From contig JAUKTV010000006.1 of assembly GCA_030549205.1 (NCBI GenBank), positions 266,501 to 330,500 on the forward strand: DNA of 64,000 nt. The letters are read 5' to 3'. The position numbers and the translations under genes were made by a program. This DNA is from Apiosordaria backusii (taxonomy: Eukaryota; Ascomycota; Sordariomycetes; Sordariales; Lasiosphaeriaceae). A model generated the notes under the pieces. That model ran no database searches, had not been told where the DNA came from, and was given only the letters and a program-made list of their open reading frames with translations. Shown piece after piece: positions 45,550 to 56,379 of this stretch. How positions within the stretch are numbered: position 1 is the stretch's first letter; each line of letters opens with the position of its first letter.

Positions 45550-46956
45550 ATGAAGGAAGCCGATCACTCCCGATTCGAAAATCTGAGGCAATGGGCTGAA
45601 AGCCACGGGGCCACGTTAAATCCTTCATTGGAAATTTACGAAGACGACATCACAGGCTACTCGCTCAGAGTCAAACCATCAGCAAATGAGCGTCTTGCGC
45701 CAGGGTTTTGTGCTGTGAGCTGCCATGTTGCGATAACCCTGTCATACGTCAATTCTTTAATTGATGGCCCCATCGACAACTCAGCACGGCACCATGAACA
45801 AGGACCGGCATTTCCTTCGCAATTCATGTCATCGAATCCACCACATGTCATCGGCCGTTTCTTCCTGGTTAAGGAGTATCTGAAGGGAAAAGACTCATAC
45901 TGGTGGCCATACATCTCAACCCTTCCACAGCCGGACCGTCTCAACACCTGGGCCCTGCCTGCCGTCTGGCCTGAAGACGACATCGAATGCCTGGAGGAGA
46001 CTAACGCCCATGTCGCCGTCTGCGAGATTCAAGCAAACATTAAGAAGGAGTACAAGCATGCCCGCAAAATCCTCAAAGAAGAGGACTTCCCCGGCTGGCA
46101 AGAATACACGCAACTTCTTTACAAATGGGCATTTTGCATCTTTACCAGTCGCAGCTTCCGGCCATCTTTGATCCTTTCTCAAAAAACACAAGATTACGTC
46201 TTGAGCATCACGCCTCCAGGCACCAAAATCGACGACTTTTCCATCCTGCAGCCTCTTCTAGACACTGCCAACCATGATCTCACTTCTAAGTACCAATGGA
46301 ACCTCGAAACTAGCGGTACCTGCCAGTTGATCTGCAACAACTCATATCAGCCAGGCCAACAAGTCTACAACAATTACGGCCTTAAAAGCAATAGCGAGTT
46401 GCTCCTGGGATACGGGTTTATTTTGCCAGCTACAAACAACCTTCACAATGACTACGTCCACGTTAAAAGTCGACGACAGCCCTCCACTCTGCAGAAGAAT
46501 GATACACAGGACTTTCTCATCTCCCTCCGACCATTCAGCGACCCCAGCTCAGTCACCGGAAGATCAAGGGTGCATTCTCATCAGGATGCTCGTTTGAACT
46601 CTTTGCCAGGACTATCAAGAATCGAACCAGGGCTTATCCGCGACCTTGCCTCAGCTGTGGCAACATCTCCTGATGAACTAGTACTTCTCCAACACTGGGC
46701 TCAGGGGACCGTGGAACATATTCCGTCTGAGCTTGGTGAGCTCCTCGAGAGAGTACAACAGACGCTTGGGGCCAAAGTTCAGTTTGACTACCAACGATTT
46801 CAAAGCACCGAGATTGAAAGTGCGGATAACGAGAACCAAGAGTTGGCTGTGAGATATCGGAATCAGTACGAAGCGGTGCTGGAGACTGCAATGGATGAGC
46901 TCAGCAGGGCGCTTGTGCCGAACCACCTTGAGAAGGTAGTGAAGGGCGAACAGTAG
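45550..46956 (+). CDS. SET-domain protein, lysine-methyltransferase type (RKM/SETD6-like)
   Basis: Intronless, 468 residues from MKEADHSRFENL. The split SET architecture of non-histone lysine methyltransferases (yeast Rkm family, animal SETD3/SETD6) is visible. It has an N-terminal substrate-helix region (FENLRQWAESHGATLNPSLE), a helical iSET insert with many charged residues, LLDTANHD near residue 235 (the conserved N-H motif contacting S-adenosylmethionine), and NNYGLKSNSELLLGYGF near 274. A C-terminal helical Rubisco-LSMT-like substrate-binding region follows. It probably methylates a ribosomal or other cytosolic/nuclear protein using S-adenosylmethionine; the target cannot be read from sequence. 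An upstream in-frame non-ATG extension is ignored. Confidence 0.88.
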   Translation: MKEADHSRFENLRQWAESHGATLNPSLEIYEDDITGYSLRVKPSANERLAPGFCAVSCHVAITLSYVNSLIDGPIDNSARHHEQGPAFPSQFMSSNPPHVIGRFFLVKEYLKGKDSYWWPYISTLPQPDRLNTWALPAVWPEDDIECLEETNAHVAVCEIQANIKKEYKHARKILKEEDFPGWQEYTQLLYKWAFCIFTSRSFRPSLILSQKTQDYVLSITPPGTKIDDFSILQPLLDTANHDLTSKYQWNLETSGTCQLICNNSYQPGQQVYNNYGLKSNSELLLGYGFILPATNNLHNDYVHVKSRRQPSTLQKNDTQDFLISLRPFSDPSSVTGRSRVHSHQDARLNSLPGLSRIEPGLIRDLASAVATSPDELVLLQHWAQGTVEHIPSELGELLERVQQTLGAKVQFDYQRFQSTEIESADNENQELAVRYRNQYEAVLETAMDELSRALVPNHLEKVVKGEQ

Positions 46957-47791
46957 TCGGCTACGTACCTATCTCATAGACATCACATCACATATGCCAT
47001 CTGTGCTTTATCTCTATAGGCACCAAAACAGACTATCTCGACCTTTCTCAGCTACAATTCTTCAATGACGTTCAATAGCCAGAGATAATTTATCGGTGTC
47101 TAGCATCATACAGCGGTCCCGAAATGCCACCCTCGGTCGGTTCGGGATTGGATAAACAATCTGGACCTGGTTTTCGCGGCAGGTTCGTTATGCCGGCCAA
47201 TTTGGCTAAACGAGTTGGGGCTCCGAGTGGGCGGTACTATAAGGGGTAGTATTGTAAGTCCGGCACCCGAATGCAGCTTATCGGCTTTAAGATGATTGCC
47301 TTGTAGCTTTTGTTTTTGTCCACCCCTTTCCAACCGCATAGTAGTTCGGACCCGAGGAATTACCGACTGACAACAAACTGCATCATCATGGCGAGGGATG
47401 AAAGAAATATGCACCACCATGGCCCAGCACAGCAAAACTTCCACTTACTCCCTTGCTTCGTGGGTCCCGTCCCCCCGCTTGTGTCTCATATTGACATGCA
47501 CATTGGCATGCTACCTAAGAAGAGCATTCCCTGCAGCCTTACATGTCCGCATATTAGCGGACTCCGAGGCCCGGTCTACGGTGTTCGGGAACCACTGCTT
47601 GGCTTTCTCTGTGCTGCAATATGCGTCGGTTTGTTGATATAAGTCCTGATAGCCATCCACCGGGGCCCGCCACTGTGTCCGAACGAATTCGAGAGACCGG
47701 ATGCTTTCCGGTCTAAAAGACATATCTTGACTGAGACTGTCATCACGGTGATACTATCACCACGGCCTGTTAGCGAACAACAAGAGAGATT
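46957..47791. other. Intergenic region
   Basis: 3' end of the SET gene and promoter of the glycosyltransferase gene. A 110-codon plus-strand frame at 47310-47642 lacks recognisable features. Confidence 0.45.
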
Positions 47792-49448
47792 ATGGGCAAA
47801 GCCTTGTCGAAGCCATCCTCAACCTCACCCCCGTCATCCAAGGGCTTCAAACCCCCCAATATGGCCTCCCCCAATGGCAGCGGCCCCCCTCCCGGCATCA
47901 AACCTGACGGCCCTCCTCCCTTCGCCCAGGGAGGACCACCCCCCGGCATTCCCATCGGCAGCCGCCCTCCCCCGGGAATCACCCCCAGCCCCGGTGGTCC
48001 TCCCCCGGGAATCTTCGGCCCCCCCGTAGACCTCACCACCCTCCCCAAACCACCCCCCTCCGACCCCTCCCTCCCCGCAATCCTAATCCTCTGCACCTCC
48101 TCCACCGCCCCCGGCCACGTCCTCCCCCTCACCGCCATCGCCTCCCACCTCGTATCAAAAGGCTACCCAGTCCACTTCGTCGGCGGCGCCCAGCACGCCC
48201 ATTTGATCGCTTCCTCCGGGGCGCACTTCATCCCCATCCACGAGACCCTCTCCCTCGCCAAGGGCCCCTACCGCAAATGGGGCGTGGAACGCGCGAAATA
48301 CCCCGAGGGTCTCCCGCGCATGGTGCAGGATTTCAGAACATTCTTCATCGGGCAGATTGAAGGGCAGTTTTTATCTTCCAAAACCGCCTTGGAGGATTTG
48401 AGAGGGAGATATGGCAAGGAAAGGAAGATAATCGTCGTGAACGAGACAATGTGGTTTGGTTTTCTGCCGTTCAAATACGGGGCATCGCTTGGACAGTTGA
48501 AAGGGTGGGAGGAAGTGGAGGAGATCCCGAAAACGGTGGGGGTGAATGTTACGCCTGTTATGCTTGATGGGGAGGGGATGCCGCCTTTTCCGTTGGGGAT
48601 CTTACCGGGGGAAGGGGAGGCGGTGAGGGAACGGGATCGGGTGTTGAAGGAGTGGTATTATAGATATGTTGTGAGAGAGGCGTATGATGGGTTTCGGGAG
48701 AATATCAAGGCTTGTGGCGGGGTGGATGTACCTGATGAGTGGATGGTGAATCTGAGTTATACCGCTCATGATGTCACGCTTCAGTTGTGCGATGAGGTGC
48801 TGGAGTACCCCCGGCCTGATTTGCCGGGGCATGTCAAGTTTGCGGGGAGCTTGCCGCCGAAGAAGGGGATGAAGGAGGGGTATAAATTACCGGAGTGGTG
48901 GGGGCGGAGGTGCTGGAGCGGAAGGAGGGGAGGAGGATTGTGGTGGTGTCGCAGGGACGTTGGCGAGGGATTACACCATGTTGCTGGCGCCTACGATTAA
49001 GGCGTTGGCGGGGAGGGAGGATGTGCTGGTTATTGCGTTGCTGGGGAAGCAAGGGTTGGAGACGCCGCCGGAGGTTCTTCCTGAGGGGGTTGATATGGGG
49101 AACGTGAAGGTGCTTGATTTTATACCGTATGACTCTGTGTTGGAGCATGCTGATGTTATGGTGTTCAACGCGGGGTATGGAGGGTTCGTGCATTGTATTG
49201 TCAACGGCGTGCCGGTTGTGGCGGCTGGGCTGACGGAAGACAAATGCGAGGTTTCGGCGAGGGTCGAGTGGACAGGCGCGGGGATTAACTTGAGGACTGG
49301 ACGGCCCTCGCCAGAGGCTGTGGCCACTGCGGTTGATACTATCTTGGGGAGTGACAAGTACCGGGTGCGGGCGAGGGAGCTTGCTGGACAAGTAGCAAAA
49401 GGCAACCCTGTAGACGTTGTGGAGAGGGAGATCAAGGCTCTTTCGTAA
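47792..49448 (+). CDS. GT1-type UDP-glycosyltransferase with PPPGI-repeat N-terminus, two frame breaks
   Basis: The catalytic part resembles MGT/YjiC-like GT-B glycosyltransferases that transfer sugars from nucleotide donors to small acceptors. Residues 1-95 are unusual: MGKALSKPS fits an N-myristoylation signal (MGxxxS), then a Pro/Gly-rich stretch with four copies of PPPGI. The GT-B N-domain starts ILILCTSSTAPGHVLPLTAIA. The acceptor domain runs to about residue 370 (PEWW). The C-domain (VVVSQG, MLLAPTIKAL, VLDFIPYDSVLEHADVMVFNAGYGG) continues in two other frames. The shifts fall at a G5 run near 48899-48904 and a GGG near 48955-48957, each repaired by one extra G; the C-domain then runs cleanly to TAA-proximal EREIKALS. 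Either an assembly error or a recent pseudogene. The donor-site region and downstream residues are otherwise intact. Confidence 0.82.
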
Positions 49449-50618
49449 ACAAAAGCATGCATGCAGGAGATGCAATAAAGACACAGGACAGGGGAGGGGA
49501 ATGAGAATATCTTGGAGATTAGGAGCCCATATTAGAGCCTGTATGAGCTTCTTTATAGGTTATTTCAACTTTAGTTGTCCACTGTTGAGGCATTTCGTGG
49601 CTGATCCCCTGCATGTGATCAGCTTTGCCGCATCTCGCACGTATGGAAAAGTAGGTTTACGACCTAAAAGCCAGCCGCATGACATTGCTAGCATTAATGG
49701 AAGACCAGTTCAGAGCATCCACGTGAGATGTCATAATGGACAAGGAGATACCTCTCCTTCACCGAGTCTGTTGATACTTGGCCTCTAGACATCCCGATCC
49801 TTCAGAGCCGTGAGTGAGACTCGCCATCGGTGCCCACCGCGTAATGCTGTTCAATTAGCGACACAACAGGCCCCGAAACTGAGGTGGCTATGTCCACTTA
49901 GATGGTATTCAGGGGAAAGAGCTTACCAGGTGATCAATCAGCTGGCCACACTAACAAAGGGAAAAGCCGGCGTCATGGGTTCAACCGACTTGGGAGTAGT
50001 GAACCTCCTAACACACCTACCCCTCACACTCTTATCACCGTGTTCATCTAGACAATTTCCACAACGGGGTTGGCTTCATGTTATAATAAAGTGCCTCATC
50101 GAGTGATCAGTGGCACCATTCCGACACTCAGGAAGCAGACAATCTAGAGGTCATATTTCCGCACAGATATACCACGTCTGAGGCGGGTTGGGTTCCGCAA
50201 AAAAGGAGGTGACCCAAATCAGCTCTGAGAATCACTACATGGAGGGTAATCTTTCAAGTGTTCAGAACGGATCAAGCGAAGTAGTCTTCAAGAGGTTCCA
50301 TAGCATCGTCAGCTACCAAGTCTGATGCAAGGAGCCCATCCGTATGACCCTCCATACGTACGTTGCAGGCAAATGGTGCGTCTAACTTGTATGGCCATGG
50401 AATATCTAGATAAATCAGGACGTTGCAGATGCCGACTCATAAGAGACCAAGCCCAGCCCTTCACGTTTCAACAGCTCTTGATAGTAGGTACTTGTCGACG
50501 AGCATCAAAATCCTCGAGTTGTCTACCTCCTGAGCCACGCAATCGAGGAGCACCAACGGGAAAATAGCAACTATACCCATCATCGACTTGCCAATAATTC
50601 CTAGTGTCAACAGGCAAG
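49449..50618. other. Gene-poor accessory region
   Basis: No supported gene. Short frames are present but lack start context, splice logic or domains. It marks the left side of the block with family genes B and C. Confidence 0.45.
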
Positions 50619-51337
50619 ATGTCGCAAAATCACATCTGTGTCGCAAGCCCATTTAACCCGGTATATTGCCACTACTGCGGTGCGGTGAGTACATGTAGCC
50701 GCCAGATACAGCACGTGCAACAGAAACACAACTAGGACCTATGAAAAGCATAGTTCTTTATACCACCTGACATAAGCGTTATATCTACTGACCTTGTTGC
50801 ACGACTTAGCCACTTCAGTATGCTCCCGGGACGGTGGACCCCAGGGCCCTAGAAATTCGGTCTCCGCCACCCCTCGCTCCTCTACCACCTCCCCCCCTCC
50901 TCCTCCTCCCCCTCCTCCTCCTCCCCCTCCCCCTCCTCTTAGGGTACTACGTCCCCTTGCTCCAGCAGGCCCACTACCACCTCGTCCAGCAGTTCTCCCC
51001 CCTAGTAATCTATGCTACTGCAAAAAGGCGATTTATGCCTGCAATGCTCCAAGCATAGGTCAGCAATGCTGGGGAGACCTCCCAGAGGGTAACTCAAGGA
51101 AGATTTGCGATCCATGTATTGAAGCGGTATGCTTGGAGAACTCTCCCTATGGTGCTTACAGCTAAGCATTCGCCCATCTAACTTTGAACTAACTACCATT
51201 GTTAAAAGAAATGCGATCAGAAAAGACGCAACGACTCTAACAGAGCATACAAAAAGCGGAAAAGGGACGAAGAGCAGAAGAGGAAGGAGGCTGAGAGAAT
51301 ACAAGCGAAACGCGCAAACACCGGCACCAGCTATTGA
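50619..51337 (+). CDS. Small Cys/Pro-rich protein (family gene B)
   Basis: Exon 1 (50619-50684) encodes 22 residues, MSQNHICVASP then YCHYCGA, matching exon 1 of gene C nearly residue for residue. Exon 2 would start at 50819 (YAPGTVDPRA, as in gene C), but that frame is lost inside a C7 run at 50891-50897. A downstream acceptor CAG ending at 50844 instead gives an open frame (GPRNSVSATPRSST, then a 15-Pro run). Exon 2 ends at 51126 with the Cys module CYCKKAIYAC...CWGD...ICDPCIEA. Exon 3 (51209-51337) starts KC and encodes a 42-residue K/R/E-rich tail. The module and phase-0 intron positions equal those of genes A and C. Function unknown; possibly a metal-binding nuclear protein. Confidence 0.65.
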
Positions 51338-53460
51338 GGTACCAGTACCTTTTTCAGGGACATGGATTCTGGCAATGGAGGGGAAGATGGTGGAGTTTTT
51401 GGAACAGCGTCTGGAACGCGAGTATTAAGAAGGATAGGGTCTTTTAGCTTGGCGGATTGTTTAAGGTATCTTCGAGCGTCGAAGTCTGTTGCAAGAACAG
51501 CTGGCTTTGCATGGACAGTGCAGAGAGGTAGGTACCGGGTGCCTGTCTAGACACATGGGTTTATGGGATAGCATGAATATATTTTGGAGTCACTGAAACT
51601 ATTTGTCTTTTTGTCAACAGGGACAAGTGTTGTTGAAAATCAGGGGTGAAGACCTTGACTTGAGCAGGTACCGCCTGATACATACGGCAGCTAAGTGCAT
51701 CCTTCTGTTATGCTCTTCAAAGTCGAACCCTGAAGGGTTCCTTCGGGTCAAATAGGTACGCAAGACAAGTGTTTTTGGTGGACATGCTCTACTAAAGAGT
51801 CGTTTCATACCAGGAAAGGACCTGGCCCCCACCATACTTGTCTCAAAACTGGGTAGGTTCGAGGGACGCAGGGAACCTGCCAGTCCAAGTGCCCATCTTC
51901 TTAAAATCCCATACCTGGACAAGAAAGGATCTGGGAGGCACGAAATTGAGGGAATGTTAGGCCCAACCATACCACAGTAAATATGTGCCTTAACTCACGA
52001 CAACCAGGTGTATATACCTAGATAAGGTAACGTACACGCCGGGAAAAGTAGTCCCTGTGCGGGATGTCAAGTCATTTTCATAGTAGGGAACCTAATGTAG
52101 GAGAAAGAAGATACACTGTAAGTAAGATAAGTGATAGGACATGCGTCTCAGTTTGCATGTGTTCTTTCTTACGCCTGGAGCGTTTATTAGGGCGCCATTT
52201 GCGAGCCGTTACCTTGCGTGGGCTTTTAGATCTTGTCGGTTAATGACAAGAAGGTTAGATAGGTACCTAGAGATGAGGGCTGAGCTGTGCGTCATGTCCT
52301 GACCATGACCATCTGCGGACATGAAGAGGTCCCGCTTTGAATACCCATATGACAATTTGCGCCATTGGGATCTCGATCATCGGCTCAACAAATGGCGCTT
52401 TACGGCCTTGACGCCAGCTGCATGACAGTGCACGAGCATGGCAACAAGAAGCTAACTCAGAAGATGGGGTGTCTCACTATGGGCCCAAAAGGACGCTTCT
52501 CCCTGGCATCTTGATACCTGTCATTTTTGTCCTGATACTCCGCAACCGCGAAGAGAGATTTGTTATCGGTAGCCCGCCACTTAACACTACTGAATCACGC
52601 AACCGATATTGTGGAATCACCCATGCCGGTGCGAGGAGTAGAAGTGGAAAGGGTTCTCTAAGCCAGTTAGCCGCTCTAAAATGCGACCAAGTGAGGACTG
52701 GAGTTGGCGGCGTTGTGGATTTATGTTACGTGGAAGGAATGAAGCTATATCCCCCTCAACACGCTCTACAGGGCATGTATCCATTACTCGCGTCAAGACA
52801 CTATCAAGAGCGGGTGATTGTTTTATGGTGCTATTTGCATCAAAAAACGAATGGTATGTATCAAACACCACTACCACACCACAACCAAATGCCTGACTGA
52901 GCCGCAAAAATGACTTGATTCTAGGTAATTTCCAGTAATAATGTTTGAGAGAATCTACAAGACGCCCGAAGAAGAGTTTGGTTCAACAACCTTGGAGATA
53001 TTCCAGGTAGGTAATGTGATTTAGGTATGTGTATCACACCGTCAAAAATGTCTAGGAAGAATGCAGAACATCCGGATCAAATTAAGGATCCTCTACATGA
53101 CCACTTACATTATTGTTAGTGACTAATCTTGAAACAAGCGGTCTATCCCTCACGAGCTTTCATACCTTCAATGCGGGAAATTTGGCGCACGTCATCTGCA
53201 TCTGGACGGGTGGTCATATCTATAGTTAAGTATGGTCATGTATCTACCTACCTAGACTACGAAATACGTTCCAGCGATGTATGCGTGAGCATGCCTATCA
53301 TTTTATTTTCTACCTTTTGTTGATTTATATCAGCCTCATACATACTCTACCTACCAAGATAACTTCCTCACCAATAAAATAGTTGACGCTACAGCGCCCA
53401 TTCCTACCATCGACCTGTGGCCGTTTTCACAGCTTAGTTCTTAGTGTCAACAACCTGGAG
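51338..53460. other. Gene-poor accessory region
   Basis: Two kilobases between family genes B and C. A 143-codon plus-strand frame at 52469-52900 opens without an ATG and has no recognised motif. A TAGGTACCTAG motif lies near 52260. No further copy of the Cys module was found. Confidence 0.45.
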
Positions 53461-54333
53461 ATGTATCAATATCACATATGTGTGGAAAATCCACTTTACC
53501 CTGGATATTGCCGGTATTGTAGTGAGGTGAGTACAGGCGCCACTGAATATAGCAGCACATACAGCACAATTGTTTCGCTGTGAACGATCTAGAGTAACGA
53601 CTCCTTGAACACTAACCTTGCTCCCTGGATCTTAGCCGCTTCAGTATCCCACCGGAACCGTGGACCCCAGGGCAATACATAGTCAGCCTCCACCACGTCG
53701 TGCTCATCCGCCTCCTCCACCGCCACCACCTCCTCCAGCAGCACTCCCTCTGACACCATCTCATTCAGTACAGCTTCCTCCTCCGGCACAGCTTCCTCTT
53801 CCTCCGGCACCTCGCCACCGTGCTCAGACGCCACAGCCCCTGGCTCCGTACCTACCCGTACCTGCAAAGTACCCGTGTAGTGTATTAAGCACCTGCAAGG
53901 CTTTGACCGTATTAAGTGAGCGATGCTTGGGCAACCTCAAACCTGGCTATAGTATTTGCGACCCATGTAGAAGAGCGGTAAGCGTAAATACCTACATATT
54001 CTTGCTGTTGAACCTACCACTCAGCATTTGCAGGCCTAAGGTTGAACTAACTCTGCTAACAGCAATGCCCTCGGCCTCCCAAGAAGAAGTCTCTAAGGTG
54101 GGCAAAAAAGGAAGAGGATAATGAACGAAAGAGGCGGGAAGCCGAGAGAACAAAGGTATACAGCAACGCACGCCGTGATGGTGTTGGCGGTGGTGGTGGT
54201 TGTAGTGGTAGCGGCGGTGGTGGAGGTTGTGGTGGTGAGGAGGGGACTAACTGATTTCTTTCTTTCTTTTTTTCTTTTTTTTCCTTTTTTATTGAAGGGA
54301 AGGGAAGGGAAGGTTGGCGAGATGCCACTTTGA
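53461..54333 (+). CDS. Small Cys/Pro-rich protein (family gene C)
   Basis: Exon 1 (53461-53526) encodes MYQYHICVENP then YCRYCSE. Exon 2 (53645-53977) starts YPTGTVDPRA, has a long Pro-rich linker including a ten-Pro run, and ends with the Cys module PCSVLSTC...RC...SICDPCRRA. Exon 3 starts at 54063 with QC, then a basic PPKKKSLRW...ERKRREAERTK tail. Two ends are possible. Without further splicing the frame runs through a GGT repeat to TGA at 54252-54254 (Gly-rich tail, 196 residues). With an intron at 54156-54297 (CTAAC branch point, very long pyrimidine tract, AAG acceptor) it ends at 54333. The spliced tail is 42 residues, exactly the length of gene B's, so it is preferred. Function unknown. 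Confidence 0.65.
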
Positions 54334-54445
54334 TATTTTTATTGCAATTTATTACGCGCTGATGCGCTTTTTTTCCCCTTGGATCCGGTTTTACTCACTA
54401 TAATCATGAAGCCGAAGAAGATGATGATGATGATGATGATGATGG

Positions 54446-54477
<32 letters not shown>

Positions 54478-56379
54478 GTGACGACGACGATGGTGACGAC
54501 GACGACGACCTCGGAATCGTCTCTAACGAGCAGGAAGAAGGCGGCCAGTGATTGCTGAAAAAGGCCAATTGAAAGATAAATGTAAGCAATCAAGTTGGTA
54601 TTTTTCGGAGAGTGTCGCTGGTCGGCGAGGTAAATCATCGATTGACGTGTCTGATCGAGATGCACTAGATAATTGGAAACGTATTGCAGTGTGTTGGAGT
54701 GCGGAGCAAGCGGTGGAGAGCGGCCTGGTTCTCCTGTCTTACTTGTCAGCCTCCAACACTATCCATTCAGTTCATGGTTGTCTGATAGCGATACATACCT
54801 GGTGCCGTGCCTTTACTGAACACTTCTGGATTGATCATGTCGACTCTGGGCCTTATGAGCTAAATAAAAAAACAGAGAGATGTGCCGTTGATAGGATGGA
54901 CAGAAGTTTCGCAGAAGATAGTTGGAGGTTTTGCCGCCTTTGAGCAGGTAGACGGTGAGCTTCGCTGTCGGTGAGCTGGGTAGGTGGTCAGAAACAGAGG
55001 AGCAATATATCGGGCATGATGGGCACATGCAGCCCCAGCAGACTTCACCTGCCAAAAACTTTTGACCCCAGGCCTTGATCGATTTACACCGACAGAAGGA
55101 ACATCCGATCAAGCTCGGTTCCGGTCATGTACCGGAGGAAAGATAAGATAAGGTCGGTAGGTAACTTAAAGTGTGGCGACAGAGGATGATACCAGAAACT
55201 TTGAGAGACCACACTGTGCAGGGCACCGAACCTTATCAGTTCTTGCCTTTTATCATTTGTGTCCGGGCTGCTCACCACCAGAATTTTATCATTTGGGCAT
55301 CACCCGAACTCCTCTCTGCATCATTGCATACCATTCAACATCGTTCTTATCGTCAACCAACCAAATCCCAACGAAATGGCCAACAGGAGTTTTTCCTTCT
55401 ATCAGACTGCCACGATCTCCGGTAGCAGTAAAAGAATACGAAATGTTGATTTTCTATTTAATACCATACAAGTCAATTGCCATATATCGACAGGCACCAA
55501 AAATTCTCTTCGTTACCAGCTTCAACCTGCCATTTGGCTTGACAGCCTGTACCCTATTAGATAGATGCCAACAGTACAGGTATTATTACGGCAGCAGAAG
55601 TGGTGATTGAGTTTTCAGGCACGAAAGACCGTCGAGCATTGAGTCCGACGGGTGTGAATCTCAAACCCGATAGATAGAGTTTTAAATGCCTGTGGCAGAG
55701 CAATCATCAATGCTGTGCCTTTTACCCCTTCGGAAACTTGGCGGCACAGCTGTGCGAGAATTCAGTCATCAACCCCAGCAACTGCACCCAAATCGATCGG
55801 CTCGAACCGATTGACAGGAACTGTTGGCCCTTTTTTTAGCAATCGGCAATCTTCAACAGCTGCGCCCCCCAAAAAAACACACGTCGCGCACTAGCAATCG
55901 GATGTCAAGCGTCTCACTCTTCAAAACGCCGCCATTGTAACCGCCCGATGATACTCCATTGCCTCATCCTACAGTACCAGGTATCGTCAAAATAAACTTT
56001 GCAAGGCAGCAGAAATATTGGTTGAAATGTATAAACCACCATTACTGCCCTCTTTTTCCCTTCGCGAGTGGCTGGGTACAATGGCGACAGAACACCCTTC
56101 CAAGCTATCATCCGCTCCCACCATCACCCGAGTCAATTTCGCCTCCACCAAAACAACGCCAATAACGTTTTGGCGCTCTTGAAGTGGGTAGGACTCGGGA
56201 CTTGACACAGAAACTCGGCATAAACCCGGACACCCGGCGGGCAGACGACTCGGTTCCAACGAAGGGGCCCCTATTTTCCCCGGATTCCATAGAAGCTTAA
56301 ACCAGCCCATCCCTTGCTGCTCATTTCCGCTGATCCATCCGCACCGAGAAAACAAGGGGAGTGGACTGGCGGGGACGAG
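54334..56379. other. Intergenic region with microsatellite
   Basis: No supported gene in 2 kb. It contains the GAT/GAC microsatellite at about 54416-54512. The last 200 bases lead into the gene at 56380. Confidence 0.45.
54416..54512. repeat. GAT/GAC trinucleotide microsatellite
   Basis: About 32 trinucleotides: first runs of GAT, then alternating GAC/GAT, interrupted by GGT units, then GAC. One plus-strand frame through it reads as an acidic poly-Asp tail ending in a stop at about 54550. The minus-strand poly-Val/Ile and poly-Ser frames are artefacts of the repeat. Confidence 0.9.

Noticed and set aside
54339..54665. Minus-strand poly-Val/Ile frame resembling a membrane protein
   Set aside because: It is produced by the GAT/GAC microsatellite.
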